From NCBI RefSeq assembly GCF_014078545.1, contig NZ_MU078717.1:1-64000 (forward strand): DNA of 64,000 nt, in the 5' to 3' direction. Within the stretch, counting starts at the first letter, position 1. Every line of letters starts with the position of its first letter. The DNA comes from Nitrosopumilus sp. b1. GTDB lineage: Archaea > Thermoproteota > Nitrososphaeria > Nitrososphaerales > Nitrosopumilaceae. A program made the translations under genes and the position numbers. The notes below the pieces were generated by a model. The model searched no databases and was not told where the DNA came from. It saw nothing but the letters and a program-made list of their open reading frames with translations. Below are positions 47,818-56,961 of this stretch, in pieces.

Positions 47818-48120
47818 ATGATGTTTACTCCAAGAGAGATTGACAAATTACACATTTTTTTGGCAGCAGAGCTTGCACGAAAGAGAAAGCAACGTGGTCT
47901 AAAGCTAAACCATCCCGAAGCTGTTGCAATAATTACTGATCACATACTAGAAGGAGCAAGAGACGGCAAGTCTGTAGTAGATCTAATGAATTCTGGCAAA
48001 CATGTTTTATCAAAAGACGATGTCTTGCCTGGAGTTTCTGATCTAATCCATTCCATTCAGGTTGAAGCCACTTTTGAGGACGGAACAAAACTGGTGACAG
48101 TACATAACCCAATAGTGTGA
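47818..48120 (+). CDS. ureA: Urease subunit gamma
   Basis: A 100-residue UreA ([53 protein letters not shown]…). It is full length for a separate gamma subunit, i.e. the three-subunit bacterial-type arrangement. Probably leaderless from the divergent promoter. The stop overlaps the GTG/ATG start region of ureB. Confidence 0.96.
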   Translation: MMFTPREIDKLHIFLAAELARKRKQRGLKLNHPEAVAIITDHILEGARDGKSVVDLMNSGKHVLSKDDVLPGVSDLIHSIQVEATFEDGTKLVTVHNPIV

Positions 48121-48125
48121 GTGAT

Positions 48126-48488
48126 ATGATTCCCGGCGAATATTTTGTCTCAACTGAACCAATCACCGCAAACTCTGGCAAAAAGACAATCAAGCTTCAT
48201 GTGGATAATACAGGTGATAGACCAATTCAGGTCGGCTCACACACTCACTTCTTTGAGGCAAACAAGGCATTATCATTTCCAAGAGAGCAAGCATACGGAT
48301 ATCATCTGAATATTCCAGCTGGAACCTCGATAAGATTTGAGCCAGGTGACTCAAGAGAGGTTGAGCTGACAGAGTATGGTGGAAAGAGAATTGTCTTTGG
48401 ATTCAGTGGACTGGTAAATGGCCCGTTGGATACCAACAAATCACAGGCGATAAAGAAGGCAAAAGAAGCGGGGTTTAAGGGAGCATGA
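48126..48488 (+). CDS. ureB: Urease subunit beta
   Basis: A 120-residue UreB from ATG 48126 ([20 protein letters not shown]), the family's normal N-terminus. A GTG at 48117 would add three residues. [59 protein letters not shown] is diagnostic. It overlaps ureC by 4 bp (ATGA). Confidence 0.95.
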   Translation: MIPGEYFVSTEPITANSGKKTIKLHVDNTGDRPIQVGSHTHFFEANKALSFPREQAYGYHLNIPAGTSIRFEPGDSREVELTEYGGKRIVFGFSGLVNGPLDTNKSQAIKKAKEAGFKGA

Positions 48489-50197
48489 CATTAAACATTC
48501 CAAGAAAAAACTATGTTGAGCTATTTGGTCCAACAGTCGGGGACAAGGTCAGGCTTGCTGACACGGATCTAATAATTGAGATTGAAAAGGATCTCCTCAA
48601 GTATGGAGACGAAGTTGTTTTCGGTGGTGGAAAGAGTGCAAGGGATGGATTGGGTCAGGCAAGTGGTGTAAAAAGAGAGGACTCTATTGACCTTGTAATC
48701 ACAAATGCAGTAATAATTGATCCGATACTTGGAATTCTAAAGGCCGACATTGGAATTAAGGATGGAAAGATTGTTGGTGTTGGAAAGGCAGGAAATCCAA
48801 ACATTATGGATGATGTTGACATGGTGATATCATCAAACACCGAAGTCATTGCAGGTGAACATACCATTTGCACTCCCGGAACAATAGATTCCCACATTCA
48901 TTTTATTTCACCACAGCAGGCAATTGATGCAATATGTAATGGAACAACCACAATGATTGGAGGTGGAACCGGTCCAGCTGATGGAACAAACGCAACTACC
49001 TGCACTCCAGGTGAGTGGAATATTCATAAAATGATTCAAGCAGTTGAGGATATTCCGTTGAACTTTGGATTTCTTGGAAAGGGAAATGATTCTCAAGAAC
49101 CTGCGCTATTGGAGCAGATTAAAGCTGGCGCATGTGGTTTGAAGTTACATGAGGACTGGGGTACAACTCCTGCAACAATAGATTCTGCTCTAAAGGTTGC
49201 AGACAAGACAGACACCCAAGTTGCAATCCATACTGACACGCTAAATGAGTGTGGTTTTGTCGATGATACAATTGCCGCAATTGCTGGCAGAACAATTCAC
49301 ACCTATCACACTGAAGGAGCCGGTGGCGGACATGCACCTGATATCATGAGAGTTGCAGGCGAGCCAAACATTTTACCATCATCTACAAATCCAACAAGAC
49401 CATTTACAGTCAACACGTTGGCTGAACATCTTGATATGATGATGGTATGTCATCATCTCAACCCTGCAGTTCCAGAAGATGTCTCTTTTGCAGAATCTCG
49501 AATTAGGGGTGAGACTATTGCAGCAGAAGATGTCCTACATGACATGGGAGTCATCAGCATGATGTCATCAGACAGTCAGGCCATGGGTAGAGTTGGGGAA
49601 ACCACTACACGAAACTGGCAAACTGCCGATAAGATGAAGAAGATGACAGGAAGGCTGCCAGACGAGACTGGTGAAAATGACAATCTGCGAGTAAAGCGAT
49701 ACATCGCAAAAATCACAATTAACCCCGCTATTACGCACGGAATTTCTGATTATGTGGGTTCTATTGAGCCCGGAAAGATGGCAGATATTGTGATCTGGGT
49801 TCCACAATTCTTTGGGATAAAACCAAAGTTAATCATCAAAGGAGGCTTTATCGCATACTCTCTGATGGGTGATCCCAATGCATCAATTCCAACTACAGAG
49901 CCAATCTACTATAGACCAATGTGGGGCTCACATGGTGATGCAGTAAGAACCACATCTGTTACATTTACTTCGCAGCTTGCACTTGATGATGGACTGCAAG
50001 AAAAGCTTGGCACAAAGAAGAAACTTGTTGCAGTCAGGAACTGTAGAAACATTGGAAAAAAAGACATGATACACAATGACAAAACACCAAAGATTGAGAT
50101 CAATCCGGAAACTTATGAAGTAAAGATAGACGGAAAGATTGCAACAGTTGATCCTGCTGACAAATTATCTCTTGGTAGATTATACAGTCTGTACTAG
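48485..50197 (+). CDS. ureC: Urease subunit alpha (catalytic, nickel-dependent)
   Basis: A 570-residue UreC hydrolysing urea to ammonia and carbamate. All metal and catalytic residues are present: His137 and His139 (DSHIHF), carbamylated Lys220 (GLKLHEDW), His249, His275 ([12 protein letters not shown]), flap Cys322/His323 (MVCHHLNP) and Asp363 ([12 protein letters not shown]). So the enzyme should be active. It ends the ureABC unit. A 12-bp palindrome starts within the stop codon. Confidence 0.98.
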   Translation: MTLNIPRKNYVELFGPTVGDKVRLADTDLIIEIEKDLLKYGDEVVFGGGKSARDGLGQASGVKREDSIDLVITNAVIIDPILGILKADIGIKDGKIVGVGKAGNPNIMDDVDMVISSNTEVIAGEHTICTPGTIDSHIHFISPQQAIDAICNGTTTMIGGGTGPADGTNATTCTPGEWNIHKMIQAVEDIPLNFGFLGKGNDSQEPALLEQIKAGACGLKLHEDWGTTPATIDSALKVADKTDTQVAIHTDTLNECGFVDDTIAAIAGRTIHTYHTEGAGGGHAPDIMRVAGEPNILPSSTNPTRPFTVNTLAEHLDMMMVCHHLNPAVPEDVSFAESRIRGETIAAEDVLHDMGVISMMSSDSQAMGRVGETTTRNWQTADKMKKMTGRLPDETGENDNLRVKRYIAKITINPAITHGISDYVGSIEPGKMADIVIWVPQFFGIKPKLIIKGGFIAYSLMGDPNASIPTTEPIYYRPMWGSHGDAVRTTSVTFTSQLALDDGLQEKLGTKKKLVAVRNCRNIGKKDMIHNDKTPKIEINPETYEVKIDGKIATVDPADKLSLGRLYSLY

Positions 50198-50208
50198 TCG
50201 ACGTCGAC
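50197..50208. repeat. 12-bp perfect palindrome GTCGACGTCGAC after ureC
   Basis: A GC-rich self-complementary dodecamer beginning at the last base of the ureC stop, followed by a T6 run (within 50212-50217). In this AT-rich sequence it stands out. It could be a protein-binding operator or part of a terminator. Confidence 0.5.
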
Positions 50209-50295
50209 AGAATTTTTTAGGATTTGGCAAATTTTAAGTTAATAAAGAAATTTAGCTGTTGAATACATAAGTAAACTCTAGCATCTTAGTCTCAC

Positions 50296-52287
50296 GTGGT
50301 TGGGGGAAAATCTAGCACCATATTAGCTATCATCGTTGTAGCACTAGTTGCCGGAATTGGTTTTTCACAATCAGCTTATGCAGCCGGTGTAATAGAAGGC
50401 GAATTCAAAATTGGTGAAGTTTTAGATGAATCATGGGGATGGTTCATCGTTGTTGGACTCGGAGCAGTCTTTGCAGTTGTAATTACATTTGAGATTAAAG
50501 TCGAAGAAAAGTATCTTGGTGTTGCTCAAACTTCAGAGTGGTTTAACACTGCTGGAAGAGTCATCAAGACAGGCCTAACTGCTGCAGCTATCGTATCTGC
50601 ATGGACATGGGCTGCAACCTTACTACAATCCTCAACGGTTGCGTACCAGTACGGTGTTAGCGGTCCTTTCTGGTATGCTGCAGGAGCTTCAATCCAAGTT
50701 CTACTATTTGGAATCTTGGCGATTGAACTAAAACGAAAAGCACCAAACGCTCACACTTTCCTAGAAATTATTCGTGCAAGATATGGTGATGGCGCTCACA
50801 GAGTTTTCCTAGTTTTTGCTTTAATGACCAACATGATTGTTACCTCGATGCTTCTCTTGGGCGGTGCAGCAGTAGTAAACGGCCTTACAGGCATGAATAT
50901 CTCGCTTGCTGCATTCCTGATTCCAATTGGAGTGATGATTTACACTTTGGTAGGAGGACTAAAGGCGACATTTGTTGCTGATTACATGCATACCATTATC
51001 ATATTCATAGTCATACTCACATTCGTAAGTACCGTATACTTTACCAGCGATATCACTGGCGGAGTTGAAGGTATGTACGAAAAACTTGTCGAAGCTGCAA
51101 AGCTAAACCCAGTAGAGGGTAACGCTGCAGGAGCATACCTTACAATGGCATCCCTTGGTGGACTAATGTTTGGTATAATCAACATAGTAGGAAACTTTGG
51201 TACAGTGTTTGTTGACCAAGCATACTGGCAAAGAGCAATTGCTGCAAGACCAGCATCCACAGTAAAGGGATTCCTCTTAGGTGGAATGTGCTGGTTTGCA
51301 ATTCCATTTACACTAGCAACAACTATGGGTCTGACGGCGGTGGCGCTGCAGGTAGACTTGACACCAGAACAGGTACAGCTTGGATTGGTAGTTCCAGCAG
51401 CAGCTTCAGTTTTGATGGGTGAAGTTGGTGCAATTATGGTTTTGACAATGTTATTCATGGCAGTTACTTCTGCAGGATCAGCTGAGCTGATTGCTGTGTC
51501 ATCGTTGATTACATATGATGTGTACCGGACGTACAAGAATCCAAATGCTACCGGAAAGCAACTGCTCAAAGTTTCTCGAGCGGTAATTGTAGGCTTTGGA
51601 ATAGGTATGGGTGGTTTAGCAGTTATACTATTAGCAATGGGACTTTCACTAGGATTCGTTTACCTTGCAATGGGTGTATTGATAGGCTCTGCAGTAATTC
51701 CAATCGCGTTAACAATTACGTGGAAACGGACAAACAAGTACGCCGCTACTGCTGGTGCGATTGCAGGACTGGTCATAGCACTATCCACATGGATCGGCGT
51801 TGCCGCATCACTACCTCCAGGTGGCGAGGTTTCATTGGCAACATTGGGTAACAACTATTCAATGTTGTTTGGAAACATTGCAGGAATATTGTCTGGTGGT
51901 GCAATTGCAATAATTGGAAGTCTTGTTAAGAAAGTTCCATTTGAGTGGAGCCAAATTAAGGAGAGAATCAAACTCGTTGATTTGACAGAGGCAGAACTAG
52001 ACGAGCTTGATGCAGATGAGGAGACACTCAAGAGGGCATTCAAGTTTAGCATTAGGGGCGGTGGAGCAATGACTCTAATCCTCATAGTCGCATGGCCTTT
52101 GCCATTGTTCTTTTCAGATTATGTCTTTGACACTGCATTTTACAGCCTATGGGTAGGAATTGCAGTTGTGTGGGTAAGTGTAGCATCATTCTTTATAATT
52201 GGCCTACCAATTATAGAGGCTAGAGAAGGAATTGCACAGATCGCAAGAGGCAAAAAAACAGTCGTTGGATCTAAAGAGGATAAGTAA
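50296..52287 (+). CDS. Sodium:solute symporter, DUR3-like urea transporter
   Basis: A 663-residue SSS-family transporter starting at GTG 50296. The N-terminus resembles a signal peptide or first helix (ILAIIVVALVAGIGFSQSAYAA). The core then closely parallels the 42.2-kb protein (WFNTAGRVIKTGLTAAAIVSAWTWAATLLQSSTVAYQYG; NIVGNFGTVFVDQAYWQRAIAARP). There is no USP domain; it ends EAREGIAQIARGKKTVVGSKEDK. Its position directly after ureC supports urea as substrate. It shares one base with the next gene (TAATG). Confidence 0.92.
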   Translation: MVGGKSSTILAIIVVALVAGIGFSQSAYAAGVIEGEFKIGEVLDESWGWFIVVGLGAVFAVVITFEIKVEEKYLGVAQTSEWFNTAGRVIKTGLTAAAIVSAWTWAATLLQSSTVAYQYGVSGPFWYAAGASIQVLLFGILAIELKRKAPNAHTFLEIIRARYGDGAHRVFLVFALMTNMIVTSMLLLGGAAVVNGLTGMNISLAAFLIPIGVMIYTLVGGLKATFVADYMHTIIIFIVILTFVSTVYFTSDITGGVEGMYEKLVEAAKLNPVEGNAAGAYLTMASLGGLMFGIINIVGNFGTVFVDQAYWQRAIAARPASTVKGFLLGGMCWFAIPFTLATTMGLTAVALQVDLTPEQVQLGLVVPAAASVLMGEVGAIMVLTMLFMAVTSAGSAELIAVSSLITYDVYRTYKNPNATGKQLLKVSRAVIVGFGIGMGGLAVILLAMGLSLGFVYLAMGVLIGSAVIPIALTITWKRTNKYAATAGAIAGLVIALSTWIGVAASLPPGGEVSLATLGNNYSMLFGNIAGILSGGAIAIIGSLVKKVPFEWSQIKERIKLVDLTEAELDELDADEETLKRAFKFSIRGGGAMTLILIVAWPLPLFFSDYVFDTAFYSLWVGIAVVWVSVASFFIIGLPIIEAREGIAQIARGKKTVVGSKEDK

Positions 52288-52802
52288 TGGCTAGTTGCTC
52301 CGGGTGTGGAGAAGTCCTCGGCTTTAAAAAATACAAGTTCCACAAGATGTGGAGAATTTCCGGATACTATTGTAAAAAATGCATGTTAGTTCTCGGAAAA
52401 GATTTTGATGAACACGGAAAGATTACTCTTACAACAAGACCATGTGATCTTTGCAATTTAGAATTTTATTTTCTCAAATCCTCAAACAAGGAAGGAAAAC
52501 ACGGAAACTATTGCGATGTATGCCACAAGTCAGTCGCTAGTGGTGTAATACCAAAGAGAGGACCAAGTCAAGTTCCAACCAAACTTCCATTGGTCATGAT
52601 GATCTTTGCAGGATTGGGAATTGGAATGATGGGTCTTGGCCTAGTATTTACGTTAATGACTGCATCAGGCGAATCAAGTCTTCTAAATATTCTGTTTGGC
52701 GCAACTACTACTGCATTAGGATTTGTCTTGTTTAAGAAAACTATGAAATCCCGTAGCTTACTAATATCTCAATCAAGTACCATTACCGAATCAAACAAAT
52801 AA
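52287..52802 (+). CDS. Double zinc-ribbon membrane protein coupled to urea transporter
   Basis: A 171-residue protein. Four CxxC pairs (Cys4/7, 29/32, 53/56, 76/79) form two cytoplasmic zinc ribbons. Two membrane helices follow (about 98-120 and 128-150; LVMMIFAGLGIGMMGLGLVFTLM), then a basic tail. Its ATG overlaps the transporter stop by one base, so the products are made together. No family name is recognised. An accessory or regulatory role for the transporter is inferred from the coupling. Confidence 0.75.
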   Translation: MASCSGCGEVLGFKKYKFHKMWRISGYYCKKCMLVLGKDFDEHGKITLTTRPCDLCNLEFYFLKSSNKEGKHGNYCDVCHKSVASGVIPKRGPSQVPTKLPLVMMIFAGLGIGMMGLGLVFTLMTASGESSLLNILFGATTTALGFVLFKKTMKSRSLLISQSSTITESNK

Positions 52803-52842
52803 TTTTAGAAATTGTTATATCATAATTAGAAAAAACTAATTT

Positions 52843-52920
52843 ATGTTACTAGGGAGAAGAATTGGTTTAATAATTGCAGGTGTTAGCGCAGCATTTTTAG
52901 TTTTATCATTAATTACTTGA
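52843..52920 (+). CDS. 25-residue single-helix membrane miniprotein (putative)
   Basis: ATG 52843 opens a 25-residue frame: MLLGRRIGLIIA followed by GVSAAFLVLSLIT. Two arginines precede one complete hydrophobic helix. A TATA-like GTTATATCAT at 52813-52822 is about 25 nt upstream, the spacing used by neighbouring leaderless genes. It may be a small membrane subunit. The evidence is promoter spacing and composition only. Confidence 0.4.
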   Translation: MLLGRRIGLIIAGVSAAFLVLSLIT

Positions 52921-53006
52921 ATAGTTTCATCCTTTAGGAAATTATGTGATATCAACTTTGGAAAACGTATAAAGTATTTTAATTACTTTAACACTTTTTG
53001 AATGCA

Positions 53007-53438
53007 ATGGCAAAGAAAATAAACAAAATTCTTCTCCCACTTGATGGCTCAGCCAATTCTAAACGAGCTATGGATCAAGCAATTGATGTTGCACAAAAGT
53101 TTGACGCTAGAATAAATCTAGTTTACGTGCTACCTTTTCCAGCAGTCCAAGCATATGTTCCAAACAAAGCTGCTAGAGAACAAATGTACAAAGAAGCAAA
53201 AAGGCATCTGGCATCTGCTAAAAAACAAATAGACAACAAAGGCGTCGATTCAAAATCTGATATCATCAAGGGAAATCCGGGTTCAGCAATCGCAGCATAT
53301 GCAAATAAATCAACTAACAAGATTGATTTGATAGTGATTGGTTCTCGTGGATTAGGTGGATTAAAGGAAAAATTTCTTGGAAGCGTTTCAAATCACGTAA
53401 TGCATTCAACCAAAGTGCCCTGTCTAATTGTAAAATGA
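53007..53438 (+). CDS. Universal stress protein (UspA family)
   Basis: A 143-residue single-domain USP from ATG 53007 (MAKKINKILLPLDGSANSKRAMDQAI). The TTG at 52998 is possible but less well spaced from the TATA-like TTTTAATTAC. The ATP-binding glycine motif is intact (GSRGLGG…LGSVSNHV, G-x2-G-x9-G-S), unlike the USP domain fused to the 42.2-kb transporter. A small GCTT-GAAA-AAGC hairpin follows the stop. Confidence 0.9.
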   Translation: MAKKINKILLPLDGSANSKRAMDQAIDVAQKFDARINLVYVLPFPAVQAYVPNKAAREQMYKEAKRHLASAKKQIDNKGVDSKSDIIKGNPGSAIAAYANKSTNKIDLIVIGSRGLGGLKEKFLGSVSNHVMHSTKVPCLIVK

Positions 53439-53506
53439 GCTTGAAAAAGCCAATCTTATTTTCTTAAATTACCATCAATTAAATACAATATGATAAGAGA
53501 TAGCTC

Positions 53507-54022
53507 ATGTTTGGTAAAAAAACCCCTTCAATGAAGGAAGGAGTTCACGTCTTTGCCGCACGACCAAATGGAAAGTACAAGAAATTTCTCTTTGGAGTTG
53601 TCACTGGAGTTGATGGATCTAAAGTTGGAATTAATGGCTTGATAATTAATCCGATTGGATTGATCAATAAGGTGGAACAGGGGAAAGCTGGTCCACGTTC
53701 TGCTGAAATTTTAGAAAATCCAACTTCTGAGAACTGTATTTTTGCATTGATCTACAGAATTGAGCAAGACAATTTTACAGATGTACTTGATCAGTACAAA
53801 GACAATGTTGTATTAATTCCTCCAAAGGTTTACAATATTTTGGATGGTTGGGTTAGGGAATCATTACCTGAGCTAATCAACAATGTTTTGTCACTACCAC
53901 CTGGTTCCGAAAGAGACCAAGCAAGACGCATCCTAATCAACAGAAAAGACACACTCACAGACAAGAACCTAAAACAAAATCTCTATTCTGTGTGTCGAAG
54001 TCTCAAAATTTTAACCCAATAA
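53507..54022 (+). CDS. Hypothetical protein, 171 aa
   Basis: Leaderless-looking ATG with TTAAATACAA at 53479-53488. The N-terminal half is a small beta domain (GVHVFAARPNGKYKKFLFGVVTGVDGSKVGINGLIINPIGLINKVE). The C-terminal half is helical, with PELINNVLSLPPGSERDQARRILINRKDTLTDKNLKQNLYSVCRSL. I do not recognise the family. No signal peptide or membrane helix is present. Confidence 0.6.
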   Translation: MFGKKTPSMKEGVHVFAARPNGKYKKFLFGVVTGVDGSKVGINGLIINPIGLINKVEQGKAGPRSAEILENPTSENCIFALIYRIEQDNFTDVLDQYKDNVVLIPPKVYNILDGWVRESLPELINNVLSLPPGSERDQARRILINRKDTLTDKNLKQNLYSVCRSLKILTQ

Positions 54023-54046
54023 GTTATCAAATTTTTAATTTGTAGA

Positions 54047-54084
54047 GGGTCACAATTTTACCGGGATGACAATTTTTGTGACCC
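54047..54084 (+). other. Inverted repeat / RNA hairpin upstream of rpl12
   Basis: GGGTCACAA (54047-54055) and TTGTGACCC (54076-54084) form a perfect 9-bp stem with a 20-nt loop, followed by a C-rich stretch. It lies in the 231-bp gap between the hypothetical gene and rpl12. It could be the 3' terminator hairpin of the upstream gene, a small RNA, or a regulator site. The rest of the gap holds only the rpl12 TATA box and no gene that I can support. Confidence 0.5.
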
Positions 54085-54253
54085 CCCACATCTTTGCAGA
54101 TGGCTGGCTTTGATAATTTCTATAACACATCGAATATCATAAAGATAGATTTTGTAATGTGGTATGCCTTTTTAGATCTATAAAATTTAGAAATGAAAAT
54201 CCAAGTTGATTCTCTATAGTTTTATATTACTCCCCCAGTCAAAGACCGATACG

Positions 54254-54565
54254 ATGGAATACGTTTACGCTGCATTACTATTGCACAAACTACAAAAAGA
54301 TGTCAATGAGGCAAACCTTACTTCCGTAGTAAAGGCCTCTGGAGCTGAGGTAAACGAGGCTCAGGTAAAGGCACTTGTAGCAGCACTAGCAGATGTAAAC
54401 ATTGAAGAAGCAATCAAAGCAGCTCCAGTAGCAGTTGCAGCAGCCGCAGCACCAGCAGCAGCCGGTGACGCAGGTGCAGCAGAAGCAAAGAAAGAGGAAT
54501 CAAAAGAAGAGGCTGGAAAATCCGAAGAAGCTGCAATGGAAGGATTATCTTCTCTGTTTGGATAA
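54254..54565 (+). CDS. rpl12: Large ribosomal subunit protein P1/L12 (archaeal)
   Basis: A 103-residue archaeal L12 from ATG 54254 ([22 protein letters not shown]); the frame is open upstream to 54206 but without homology. An N-terminal dimerisation helix domain, an alanine-rich hinge and the acidic C-terminus with EGLSSLFG are typical of the stalk protein that recruits translation factors. A TATA-like TTTTATATTAC at 54220-54230 indicates a leaderless mRNA. It is unusually separate from, and opposite to, the L10/L1 genes. Confidence 0.95.
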   Translation: MEYVYAALLLHKLQKDVNEANLTSVVKASGAEVNEAQVKALVAALADVNIEEAIKAAPVAVAAAAAPAAAGDAGAAEAKKEESKEEAGKSEEAAMEGLSSLFG

Positions 54566-54637
54566 AACCTAAATTTTCTATTTTACATTTAATTTTCCAC
54601 CAATGTTAATTATTACTCCCTAGCTTCACAATATGGC

Positions 54638-55273
54638 TTGGTAGATTTTTCAGTTCCAGCAGAGGTATTCATCTATATTTTGGATCTCTTTGGTACAATG
54701 GCATTTGCAGTAACTGGTGCATTCAAGGCAATCGAACACAAGTCTGACATTGTAGGAATTTTGATTCTCGCAACGATTACCGGTGTTGCAGGCGGTACAA
54801 TTAGAGATGTGATTCTGGGGAGATATCCTCCAAACTCTATTGCAGATCCTGCCTATGTTGGAATAACAGTTGCCACTGGAATTGCAATATTTCTATTATA
54901 CTCACGACTCAAAAAACATTGGAATGTATTTCTAAAATTTGATGCAATTGGATTGGGAGTGTTTACTATCATTGGTGCAACATTTGCCTATCACACATTT
55001 GGATTAAATTTCCTAGCAATTACGTTTGCAGGAATTCTTACTGCAATAGGTGGTGGAATTTTACGTGATGTCTTTGTGAGCCAGACCCCTATTGTCTTTG
55101 TCAAAGAGTTTTACGCATCGGCAAGTTTTGTCGGTTGTGTAGTGTTCTTTGTCATTCTAAGTATTGGTGGTGAGCTATACTCTGCATCAATCATTGGAAT
55201 ATCACTAGTCACTGGATTAAGACTAGTTGCAATGAAGTATAACTGGAATCTTCCTAGAGTAAAATCTGATTAA
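54638..55273 (+). CDS. TRIC-type cation channel family protein (UPF0126)
   Basis: A 211-residue protein with seven membrane helices built from two three-helix repeats, each with the GGxxRD signature: GVAGGTIRDVILGRYPP and AIGGGILRDVFVSQTP. Prokaryotic members form trimeric cation channels. It starts at TTG 54638, about 25 nt after a TATA-like TTAATTATTAC. Its stop overlaps the convergent rpl10 stop by TTAA. Confidence 0.88.
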   Translation: MVDFSVPAEVFIYILDLFGTMAFAVTGAFKAIEHKSDIVGILILATITGVAGGTIRDVILGRYPPNSIADPAYVGITVATGIAIFLLYSRLKKHWNVFLKFDAIGLGVFTIIGATFAYHTFGLNFLAITFAGILTAIGGGILRDVFVSQTPIVFVKEFYASASFVGCVVFFVILSIGGELYSASIIGISLVTGLRLVAMKYNWNLPRVKSD

Positions 55274-56136
55274 GCTGGCTTGTAGTCTTTTGCTTTTGAT
55301 GCAAGACCTTGTGCTTGTGCATGAGCCTTTTGTAGAATTTGCTCTTTTGTCTCGTCTGTCATATATCCCGATTCTACTGAAACAGAGCGTGCAGATTGTG
55401 CAGCCTTTGCAAGTATCTGGGATACGTTTTCTGGTGTGACATATGCTGCCTCTATGGATAATGATATTGCTTCTTGGTGTGCTTGGGCAAACTCGTTTCT
55501 GATTGCCTCAATATCGATAACTAGCTCTTCTTTCTTGTAGAGTAGTCCTTCTTCAAGTGCACTCTCAAGTGATACGCCTGCCTCTACTGGCTTGATGTCT
55601 AGTTTTCCAAGTAGTGCTGCTAGTTTAGTGTTAATCACCTCGCCCTTTTTGACTGGGGTAGAATCCTTTGAAATCCAAATTGTTCCTTGGTCAATCTTTG
55701 TTGGAATCTTTGCTTCTTTGAACTCTGTAAGCATTGGACCTGGAGCAATTCCAGTGTTCTTTGCTGCAACAACAACATCAATGCTTGCAATATCTCCACC
55801 TCTTGCTGGCATCATTACTTTGTTTTTTGCAAGTAAAAGATTCAGTTTCAGTGGTGACATGTTTGTGAAAAGTAACATGCATTGTCCCTTTAGCTGCTCA
55901 ATTGTTTCTTTGAGTCCTGGAACATCAACTTTTGATAATGCTAGCTTTGCAACTTTATCCTTGATTGCAACAAACTCTACATCATCTTTTAGTTTTTTTC
56001 TGAGTGGAAGAATTTGTGATGCTCTAACCTTATCCATCTTGATTAGTGCTAAAACTTTGTATTTTTTTGGAAGCTCTTGAAGCTGCTGATACATCTGGGT
56101 CTTTCTTTTAGGGTATTCTGTTCTATTCTCATGCAT
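55270..56136 (-). CDS. rpl10: Large ribosomal subunit protein uL10 (P0-like)
   Basis: A 288-residue archaeal L10. Conserved elements are VLALIKMDKVRASQILPLRKKL, CMLLFTNMSPLKL, MMPARGGDIASIDVVVAAKNTGIAPGPMLTEF and the P0-type extension with multiple L12-dimer-binding helices (SIEAAYVTPENVSQILAKAAQSA). The end is lysine/proline (DYKPA). It lacks a C-terminal acidic P-peptide (SLFG). It overlaps rpl1 by 8 bp. Confidence 0.95.
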   Translation of the reverse strand: MHENRTEYPKRKTQMYQQLQELPKKYKVLALIKMDKVRASQILPLRKKLKDDVEFVAIKDKVAKLALSKVDVPGLKETIEQLKGQCMLLFTNMSPLKLNLLLAKNKVMMPARGGDIASIDVVVAAKNTGIAPGPMLTEFKEAKIPTKIDQGTIWISKDSTPVKKGEVINTKLAALLGKLDIKPVEAGVSLESALEEGLLYKKEELVIDIEAIRNEFAQAHQEAISLSIEAAYVTPENVSQILAKAAQSARSVSVESGYMTDETKEQILQKAHAQAQGLASKAKDYKPA

Positions 56137-56791
56137 TCTTCTTCTTCACCTGTGGTACTTCTTTGACTAGTTTTCCCATTGTTGTTTTAATCATAATTCT
56201 TTTGATGTTCTTGTCACCGCTTGGTAATTTTTTCTCAATTGTGTTAATCACCGTGTGTGCATTTACTGCAAGATCTTTGTTATCCATTGTCTCATCTCCA
56301 ATTTTGCAAGACAATGACAATGATGCTCTCAGTCTAACTCTAATTGATGATCTAAATCTTTGCAAGAATGATTCAATTGGTGCATTAAATGGAACTGGTG
56401 TTGGCATCTTTCCTCTTGGACCGAGAATTTGTCCGAGTACCTTACCTACAACTGGCATGAGTTGTGTATCTGCCAAAAAGAAATCATAACTGTTGATAAA
56501 TTTACGAGAAGCTCTCTTGTCTGCTCCCATCTTGTTTAGCTCATCTTCATTTACAACTCTGTCTGCTTTTGCATTTTTTGCCTTGGTTCCCATGTCACCT
56601 TTTGCCAATACGCATACACGAGCTGGTGAGCTAGTCTTTGGAAGCTGAATGGTCTCATTAAGTGAGAATCCTTTCTTTACATCAATATCTTTGAAGACCA
56701 TTATCAGTTCGACTGCTTGAGTGAACTTTCTGTCCTTGTCGCCTTCCTTGGCCTTTTTAATCATTGATTCTAACTCTGCATCAGAAACCAT
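56129..56791 (-). CDS. rpl1: Large ribosomal subunit protein uL1
   Basis: A 220-residue L1, the mobile-stalk protein near the E site. FFLADTQLMPVVGKVLGQILGPRGKMPTPVPF and KIGDETMDNKDLAVNAHTVINTIEKKLPSG are characteristic. In many archaea L1 represses its own operon by binding the mRNA; nothing visible here confirms that. It overlaps rpl10. Upstream lies a divergent Lrp-type gene instead of rpl11. Confidence 0.96.
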   Translation of the reverse strand: MVSDAELESMIKKAKEGDKDRKFTQAVELIMVFKDIDVKKGFSLNETIQLPKTSSPARVCVLAKGDMGTKAKNAKADRVVNEDELNKMGADKRASRKFINSYDFFLADTQLMPVVGKVLGQILGPRGKMPTPVPFNAPIESFLQRFRSSIRVRLRASLSLSCKIGDETMDNKDLAVNAHTVINTIEKKLPSGDKNIKRIMIKTTMGKLVKEVPQVKKKNA

Positions 56792-56961
56792 TATGCAAGA
56801 AATTCAGAAACCCTATTTAAAATCGTTTAGAGGTTGCTGTTTGAAAATGTACAGTTATTTTCAAAAAATCAGATAATTCTACTAGGATTTTACCTGTTTT
56901 GGTTTTTTTTTTGAAAAAAAAACCTACATTTATTAACGTCAAGAAAAGATTTTGACAAGCA

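Noticed and set aside
50982-51569. 195-residue minus-strand ORF inside the second urea transporter
   Set aside because: Antisense shadow of a clear SSS transporter. No promoter and no coding-like composition.
54097-54180. 27-codon ATG frame in the gap before rpl12
   Set aside because: No TATA-like element at leaderless distance, no Shine-Dalgarno site, and no recognisable composition.
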